A stretch of 64,000 bases of DNA from Watersipora subatra (lineage: Eukaryota; Bryozoa; Gymnolaemata; Cheilostomatida; Watersiporidae). The position numbers and the translations under genes were made by a program. This document shows, piece after piece, positions 57,074 through 64,000 of this stretch; the stretch's first letter is position 1, and each line of letters begins with the position of its first letter. The stretch spans positions 27,433,870-27,497,869 of the forward strand of contig NC_088712.1 of assembly GCF_963576615.1 (NCBI RefSeq), read 5' to 3'. The notes under the pieces are model-generated. The model was not told the DNA's origin. It did not search any database and saw nothing but the letters and a program-made list of their open reading frames with translations.

Positions 57074-58680
57074 CTGCAGAATAGAAAGAATTTGATTAAC
57101 CACAGCAGGAAATAAAACTTAGTCAAGTATGTTGTCTGCTTAGCAGAGGCTGCGTGTTTTATAACAGCATTCTTGCACAAACGATCTCTACGTGATTTTG
57201 GCTGTACTTTGTGAGTTCAGTGGCAACCTCAAAGACTAGAGACATGATCAGTCACAGAGAATAAATTAAGGCTAGATGTCATTTCACTTAACAATTGCCT
57301 TTGTAGGGAACTGAACCCCAACTTGTTGTTCACAGTTCAGATGTCCTAAAACTACTAGACCACGGATGCTCTCTAGTCACTTTACCCGAAAGTATTTAAG
57401 AACCAAGGCTATTAGGGAAGGCTATTTTTATAACAACAGTCCAAATAGCCAAACAACCATCAGCATTAGTTAGGATCGACTAAAAAGTAGCACTGGCCAA
57501 TTAGAATGACTGAATCGCTCATGGCAGCCAATCAATTATCAGCATACTAGCGAGTCATCCTTTATTTCTTTTTCAAAAACACGCAAGAAATAATTTGTGC
57601 AAAATGCAGAGGTCCTGCTATGGCAATTAGAGAGAAGCATCTGGTATCTATGAATATGAAATTGGAGAGAGAGGATTAGCTGCTTAACACAGTGACCAAA
57701 AGGTCAAAATCTGTAGCTACTAAATAATGCTACTACCATTGGCATTTTTTGATAGCTCAACTTTCTAGATAAGTACTGGCTATGCATTGTGTGAGGGTAG
57801 CAGCAAGCGTGGCAATGCCCTGGAGCTCTCTCATATTCCATCAGATAGTCAGCAGGTGTCAGCAGGTGTCAGCAGGTGGGTAAGAGGCTAGTTCTCAGGA
57901 ACCAAGAAGAGTTTTGCAACTAAATATTTTTAGTGACCAGACAGAGGAACGGTAAATATGCATGTACTATTTTGGTGAAACCAGCTTAAAAATGTGGAAA
58001 CACATAGCACACACACAAAAACACATTACGCGTGCGTAATGTGTTTTTGTGTGTGCGCGTATATGTGTGTGCGCGCGAGTATGTGTGTGTGCGCATACAC
58101 ATATACTCGCGCGCACATACATGCAATGATAAAATGGGGTTTACTAATATAGATTTATAATGAATAATATACTATAATAAATATAATAAGCTACATAATA
58201 CTGGGTATAGCTGTATAACTCAACTAGATATTTGCAGTATAGCTTTATGGCCCTGAAATATTAACTTCGGTCCTAATGCTATAGCTGACAGGCATAATCT
58301 CTATCAATGCAGCAACTGGAGTGTTTTTACAGGTTTGGTCTTAGACTTGCGTTGTATTAGGAAAGCACATTAACGTTAGCTTTGCTTGTTTATAAGCTAC
58401 TTTGCACGACACATCAGTGATCCCTGAAAAGTCGACAGCTCAAACGATTACCAAAAATCAAAATTTATATAAGTGGCAAACTAAAACACACAAAAAAATA
58501 AAAATACCCAATTTCGGAGTTATTCAATTGACCTCGATGCTGCTTTAGTACGGCTGCATCCGTTTTTATCTCAATGTTGATGGAATTTGTCACAATGGAG
58601 CCACTTAGAAAAGGTCGATTATATAACATGTCACATGATCTGCTTACAAATATCCTATTTGCACATATTAGCAAGATGGA
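57074..58680. other. Upstream region of the EGF-like gene as found
   Basis: The missing start exon(s) should lie here or further right, but no signal-peptide exon with a phase-0 donor could be identified. A GT-rich palindrome lies at 58009-58058, and a 10-bp GTCAGCAGGT triplication near 57848-57877. Confidence 0.45.
58009..58110. repeat. GT/CA palindrome and alternating purine-pyrimidine tract
   Basis: CACACACAAAAACACATTAC and its reverse complement meet at a GCGTGC centre, followed by GTGTGTGCGCGCGAG and its mirror. It can form a cruciform and favours Z-DNA. Confidence 0.75.
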
Positions 58681-58689
58681 TATTTTAGA

Positions 58690-59110
58690 TTATCAGTCGA
58701 ATTCTGTTCATAGGCAACGGCTAACAGAAACACTATATGTTAGTCTACATCCATCAACTCATGCAATAGTTCACCTCAGGAAGATAGGCGTGAAACAGAA
58801 AAGTCTATCGCTCTTTTACCAGAATTGTATATTGTCCGTTTTGTCGCATGCTACATCTAGCTGGTATCCCTTTGTACCCCTTTGACTAACCATGCATCAG
58901 GGTATCACTTTGATAAAGAAAATATAAAAAGCTTTCCAAAATTATGCTTCAGAGTTAAGCTACCTCATTTAAACAGACGATCAGCGTCTAAATGCTGAGA
59001 AGCTAAATGTGTTGCTAGATGTTTTTGTCTAAAACATTCAGATCGTATCTCCAATCTGCCTGACCACCCGTTCCATTCCTACTTTTTAGAAAAACCCTTA
59101 CATCTTATAG
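58690..59110 (+). pseudogene. LINE reverse-transcriptase C-terminal fragment
   Basis: HLRKIGVKQKSLSLFYQNCI then LSVLSHATSSWYPF resembles the post-RT region of invertebrate LINEs (…FYCSLIRSVLSYAAPVW…). Further motifs follow beyond stops and frameshifts to about 59100. The upstream RT core is absent, so it is a 5'-truncated insertion. Confidence 0.6.
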
Positions 59111-59587
59111 TGGACAGCAACACCTTACCAATCTACATTATAGAACAGTGTTATATAAAAATAGTTTATTTTCAAATTTTAATAATTTGACGTGAATATC
59201 TTTCATTTTTGTCCCATGATCTAATTTACTTTGAACGGCCTTGACAAGAGGCAATAAAGCTCATACTTGTCTAAGTACAGTTTTATATCCGTACATGCAA
59301 TATTTGCATCTAGCATGACTTAACATATTTCAACTAAATACATATCTGTGAGAATTAAATACTGTCAACCTTTAATGTGTTTAGTTAGGAGAGCGTGGGA
59401 AAGCAGCAAATAAAAAGATGGTACGAATAGAAACATCTGAGAGTGATAACTGTATGTGTCACTGTGAAAAGTTGGCAGAAGTTGGCAGAAGTTGTCAATG
59501 TTTAAAAACATCAACTAGGATGTTGATAAAGAAGACAGCATGATGAGTGATACTTAAGGACTGGACTTACATTGCTAATCTGATGGC

Positions 59588-60025
59588 GGTACGAGGCGAT
59601 ACGAGGCGCTACGAGGCGCTACGAGGCACTGTGAGGCACCTCACGAGGCACCTCACGAGGCACCTCGTGAGGTGCCTCGTGAGGTGCCTTTTAACAGGTG
59701 AAATTTTAATAACACATGAGGTACCGTGAGGCACCGTGAGGTACCGTGAGGCACCGTGAGGTACCGTGAGGTACCGTGAGGCACCGTGAGGCACCGTGAG
59801 GCACCGTGAGGCACCGTGAGGTACCGTGAGGTACCGTGAGGTACCGTGAGGTACAAAGAGGTACAACGAGGCACCACGAGATACTTCGAGGTACTTCGAG
59901 GTACTAAGAGGCACTATGAAGTACTTTGATGTACTATGAGGTACTATGAGGTACTATGAGGTACTATGAGGTACTATGAGGTACTATGAGGTATTATGAG
60001 GTACTATGAGGTACTCTGAGGTACC
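59588..60025. repeat. 10-bp minisatellite with inverted start, about 42 copies
   Basis: Units GAGGTACCGT, GAGGCACCGT, GAGGTACTAT in successive runs. At 59640-59692 the units reverse orientation (CCTCACGAGGCACCTC then GAGGTGCCTCGTGAGG), forming a long perfect palindrome. Confidence 0.93.
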
Positions 60026-60799
60026 TTAAATTACTATGGCTTCGTAGAAACCAAATTAAATTTAATTATCAGCATAAAACCTTTTAAACTATATTTAGCA
60101 TCAATATCATCTATAACAAAAGCTTTTCGTAATGTTCTATTAAGAACATAATTTAATGAATAGCTTTATAGATAACTCTGATGTATTTTAGCAGAGAGTT
60201 AAATGTAATGGTGATGTTACTATTAATCCGTCAGTGGGATATAATAGTAAGTAGTTGTCTCCCTTCTGATAGCTATGCTGGTTCCAAAGAAAGAGACCAG
60301 ATGTATGACTATATGACCATAAACAGATCAAAAGATATCTGTGTAAATACAGAAGAGAAAGAAAGTATGGATGATGACATAAACCAGTAGTATATGTTAA
60401 ATAAGAACTCGTGTTTCTTGTTCTGTTAATATTTGGTGACTAAAGAAAGGGATTTATGAGAGCATTGTGCATATCGGAATTAAAAATATTTTAAAACTTT
60501 ATTTGGCATCAGTATTATCTACAAAGAAAATGCTGTCTATAATGTGGTTTTAAAAACAATTTTTAAAAAAAGAAATAGGACAATAATTTTGACTATAAAC
60601 AGGTATAAGATGGATATCAACTTTATTTACACCAGTCAAGGCTTATTACAGTACATTAGACCATGAGAAAAAATAGTAAAGTGAAGTAAATTGAGTGAAC
60701 TCAAAAAAAGCTTTTTTGACATAATATTGACTATAACGTAAATTGGCCAGTTGTTGGTGTCTGGTATAAAGTATTATGATATTTTGCAGAAGCAGTTAT

Positions 60800-61010
60800 G
60801 CGGTGGATAGTCAGGCAAAAAGGTGATACCATTGGAGTATTTTAAACAGCAAAAATTTAAAAAGACATTTAGCTCTTCAGCGTTAAGAGCAACTAAATCC
60901 TCATCATAGCTGTCTATATCTAGCTTTCTTTTATCAGTTTTCGATACAGAGGGATACCAGCTTAGAGCAGCGTAAAACTAAATGGACAATATACAATTTT
61001 AATGAAAGAG
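60800..61010 (-). pseudogene. LINE fragment, opposite strand
   Basis: The minus-strand string TATTGTCCATTTAGTTTTAC then GCTGGTATCCCTCTGTA parallels TATTGTCCGTTTTGTCGCAT and GCTGGTATCCCTTTGTA at 58.83 kb. It belongs to the same LINE family, inserted in the opposite direction. Confidence 0.6.
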
Positions 61011-61149
61011 TGGTTTTTGTTTCACACATATCTTTGTGAGCTGAACTAGAAAAGGTACTTTATGTATAAACTTGATGTATTTCAGCAGAGAGTTAAATGT
61101 AGTGGCAAAAGTTTTACAAAGTCTGGCAGTTTGGTCAATAATTAGGGTT

Positions 61150-62089
61150 CTCTCCTCGGAGATTCCATGAATTCATAGTGCATGATCATTGACCTCTAAT
61201 TTAATCGAGTGACTCTAGCCTTTAAAAAGAAACAGTATAAGCTGACACAAGGGTGTGTGATTTAGAGGAAGTGGCTGAATTTGCTACAGAATCATCCCTC
61301 TCATTGCTTACAGTATAATATATTCTGTGTGAAGTGAAGGACATTTCCCTGAGCTTATCGTTTCCATGGAAACTACCTTATCTGGACATATTGTGGAAAA
61401 AGATTAACTAATCACTGTGTGTATGCGTGGGATCTGATAGGAGCACTTTAGTAACGAGCTATGATTCTTTAGAACTGTAAAGAGTGCTAACAAAAAAATT
61501 ATAAATAAAATAATAAACATTGCATAAACCATTTACATAATTATTATATAATCTTTAGACCAAACGCATCCATTTGGTTTAACTTTTATCAAGGTGAAAC
61601 TTGATATTTAGAAAAAAGGTTGTGATATATTAATATCTATATTATTACAATAACTATAATATTGTGATAACTATAATATTTGACTATCTGTTGCAAATTG
61701 GATTATAAATAAACTCTTGCTATAATAATGCTAGCAGAGATAATAAAGTAATATTAATATCATTACTGTTACATATACCATTAGTGGCAATAATTAAATA
61801 AATAATAATATTAGAAAATGATGAAAATAATATTAATTACAATAACAATAAAGGCATGAATATCTTAAAAATTGGGATGAATGGAATGATGATGATGATG
61901 AAAACAGTGACAATGATGATGATGATGATATGATAATAACAGGAATATAATCAAACTGACAGCAATGTCAACAGTGATGACAACGCTGGACACATTAGCA
62001 GTGGCAATAATTTAAATGTCAGCAACCACAAGATAAATTTTGCTCTCATTACAATAAACATTCTTGAAGGCTTTTGAAATAGAAATCAA
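61150..62089. other. AT-rich stretch with simple repeats
   Basis: No gene. ATA/TTA-rich sequence and a GATGATGAT run near 61888-61930. Confidence 0.5.
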
Positions 62090-62575
62090 TTTGAAGAAAC
62101 TTGGTCAAATTTATAAAATGAACTTGTACAAAATTTTGGTATATTTTATCAGAAAGTATCAGTCTTTTTCTATTATTTGTGATTGTTGTTGATGTTTGAA
62201 GTCATCTGACTGATCACATGTTTTGAAATTAAAATTGAAAAAATATGATTGTAGTTAAAACGCTCGGATCAAATCGTGACTGCATGATTATGGCCTCTGT
62301 AATAGCAAAGAGGCCGACAGAATAGAGACGGGTAATGCTGCAACTTGAACCAGATAGACGATAACCACTATCGTAACGATGACAACAAATAACACTATTC
62401 ACACATTTTTTACTCTAAAGAATTTTAACTGCGATCAAGTTTTGTCAATTTTAATCTTAAAACATCCTGGCATTCAAACCACCTCAAACATAAAAAAACA
62501 ATGGCAAATGTTAAAAACATATCAATACTTGCTGATAAAATCCACCCAAATTTTGTATCAATTCACGTTTAAGTT
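62090..62575. mobile_element. Foldback element, family C, copy 4
   Basis: The left arm (TTGATGTTTGAAGTCATCTG and GAAATTAAAATTGAAAAAAT) is mirrored by the right arm (AGTTTTGTCAATTTTAATCT and CAAACCACCTCAAACAT). The outer ends are ACTTGTACAAAATTTTGG and CCAAATTTTGTATCAATTCA. The loop matches the 19-kb copy (GACAGAATAGAGACG). Confidence 0.8.
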
Positions 62576-64000
62576 GGTGCATGTTATACCAGATAACAAC
62601 ATGCTTAAAGTTGTTAGCAGCTACAAAAATATATATAGCCATGCTAGTCAACCGCGCTAGTAATCCATTGGTCATGATAGCTGGCCTTGGGGGCAACAAG
62701 GAAACCACGACACAGCTAGCTGCGCAGGCAAGGAGTTATAGCCAATTGTTCGTCAACAACTAAGCTCTCTTAATCCTATACTACGGTGACAGGATAACAA
62801 TAACAGAAATATAATATTACAATTTAATAATAATTCATGACAAAATGATTGGCAGGTGACGGTATGATCCCAGTTTTCCTATTTGCATCAAAATGCCAAA
62901 TTCTAACTGTCGCCGTTTGTCAACCTCACTTACATCCGCATTCATCAGATGTTGCCATTGTGTGATGAGACAGTTCTTTCGTTAGCCACGCGCCTTAACG
63001 ACCTTCACCTCTGGGTTATGAGCGTGTCAGTAAGGACATCAGAGTCATAAATCTATTTTGAATTTTAAAGTGCTCATGAAGATCTTGCTCTCCATGTAAA
63101 TACAGACCACCAATTGAGAGCAGACATCAAAAATAGATGATGCTATCCCCTTTCAGTCTCTATTTCTATTAAAACCTAAAGCAAACATTCTTGGAAAAAC
63201 AAATTAATGTTCTAATTCACTGATTTCTTCTCAATAAAAAGTTTTTGCTATGATCAAGCTTAGACATCAATTAAATGGTTTATGTCATATTCTCAAGAGT
63301 AATGAGCTAAAGTAAAAGAAAATAATATGAAATTAAGATGAAATTGCATTTAAATTTAAACGCATCAGCAATATCACCTAGTGCTAAAATGATTTCACCA
63401 AGTTCCATTTTATGACAGATTTATCAAGATAGTGTCTACTGAATTTTCATAGTTGAAAGAAGTTGTCAGAAGTTGTCATTCCTTTGATCAGGTAATTTCA
63501 TTCATATTTATAATCCGAGAAGCTTGCGTGTAACCAAAGTTCTCAACTTTTAACTGATTACTTATAGCAGGTACATGAGTTAATAAACCATCGAGTACTT
63601 TTTCCGTGGTTATTAATCTGATCCATTTCTGTGACTATGTAATATCATTGACTCTCTTCTTGGGACTGTTTTTATTTGATAGTTTATTAGCAATAAGTGT
63701 CTATGTTTTATTGTTAGAGTAATAAATCTGTTCAACTTTAATATACAACTAGTACTCTGGCAGCTCGTATGCTGTGAGAGATTAGCAGATGTACCGATAA
63801 AAGATAGAGAATAAGTGTGTGTGCAACTATCCTTCGGTTTTTCAAGACGTCATTCTACCGTTGTAGGCATTTTTGTAGACAACTTTTATCATTAAAAACA
63901 CGAAGCTTTTGAAATAAATTTTCAAAACCGATGCTTTTGTTTGCAATTTTTTTATTATAGTATCAAAGCCACACCAAAAAATACTATTAAATAAAAGAAT
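62576..64000. other. No gene recognised
   Basis: Near 63748, TAGTACTCTGGCAGCTCGTA resembles the repeats at 30.55 and 43.13 kb. Nothing else can be supported. Confidence 0.45.

Overview
This window is metazoan nuclear DNA from an invertebrate, AT-rich, with intron-split genes and a dense load of DNA-transposon remnants, non-LTR retrotransposon debris, tRNA-like SINE pieces and minisatellites. Genes are rebuilt here exon by exon from consensus splice sites, matching codon phases and recognisable protein families. The species cannot be fixed; a mollusc or other lophotrochozoan fits the LINE type and repeat style (inference).

Three gene models are supported. (1) 2425-5275, minus strand: a complete three-exon MCFD2-like gene (136 aa; signal peptide, two EF-hands), the luminal partner of LMAN1 in ER-to-Golgi cargo transport. 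(2) 15256-33242, plus strand: a complete eight-exon B3GAT3-like glucuronosyltransferase (331 aa; type II Golgi anchor, DDD motif), the enzyme that finishes the glycosaminoglycan linker tetrasaccharide. Its second intron appears to use a GC-AG splice pair. (3) About 41.3-57.1 kb, minus strand: an unnamed cysteine-rich gene with EGF-like modules. Eleven phase-compatible exons give 382 continuous codons. The 5' end is not found, and a possible last exon lies at 36.5 kb beyond a 3.7-kb satellite.

Layout: 1-2.4 kb, no clear gene; 2.4-5.3 kb, the MCFD2 gene with minisatellites in intron 2 and a piggyBac-like MITE in intron 1; 5.3-6.6 kb, a hAT-like element with an 8-bp target duplication just upstream of the MCFD2 start; 9.6-13.9 kb, a decayed minus-strand LINE split by a nested foldback element; 15.3-33.2 kb, the B3GAT3 gene, whose introns hold several inverted-repeat elements, a mariner-like element, a Tigger-like element and two large minisatellites; 34.3-35 kb, a 21-bp minisatellite; 37.0-40.7 kb, a 56-bp satellite with about 1.4-kb higher-order duplication; 41.3-57.1 kb, the EGF-like gene, with repeat arrays close to many of its exons and a 630-bp Mutator-like foldback element; 58-64 kb, LINE fragments, a 10-bp array and more foldback elements.

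MCFD2 and B3GAT3 both act in the secretory pathway but share no evident regulation; each gene has its own strand and large introns. Most long ORFs elsewhere are translations of tandem repeats, not genes.
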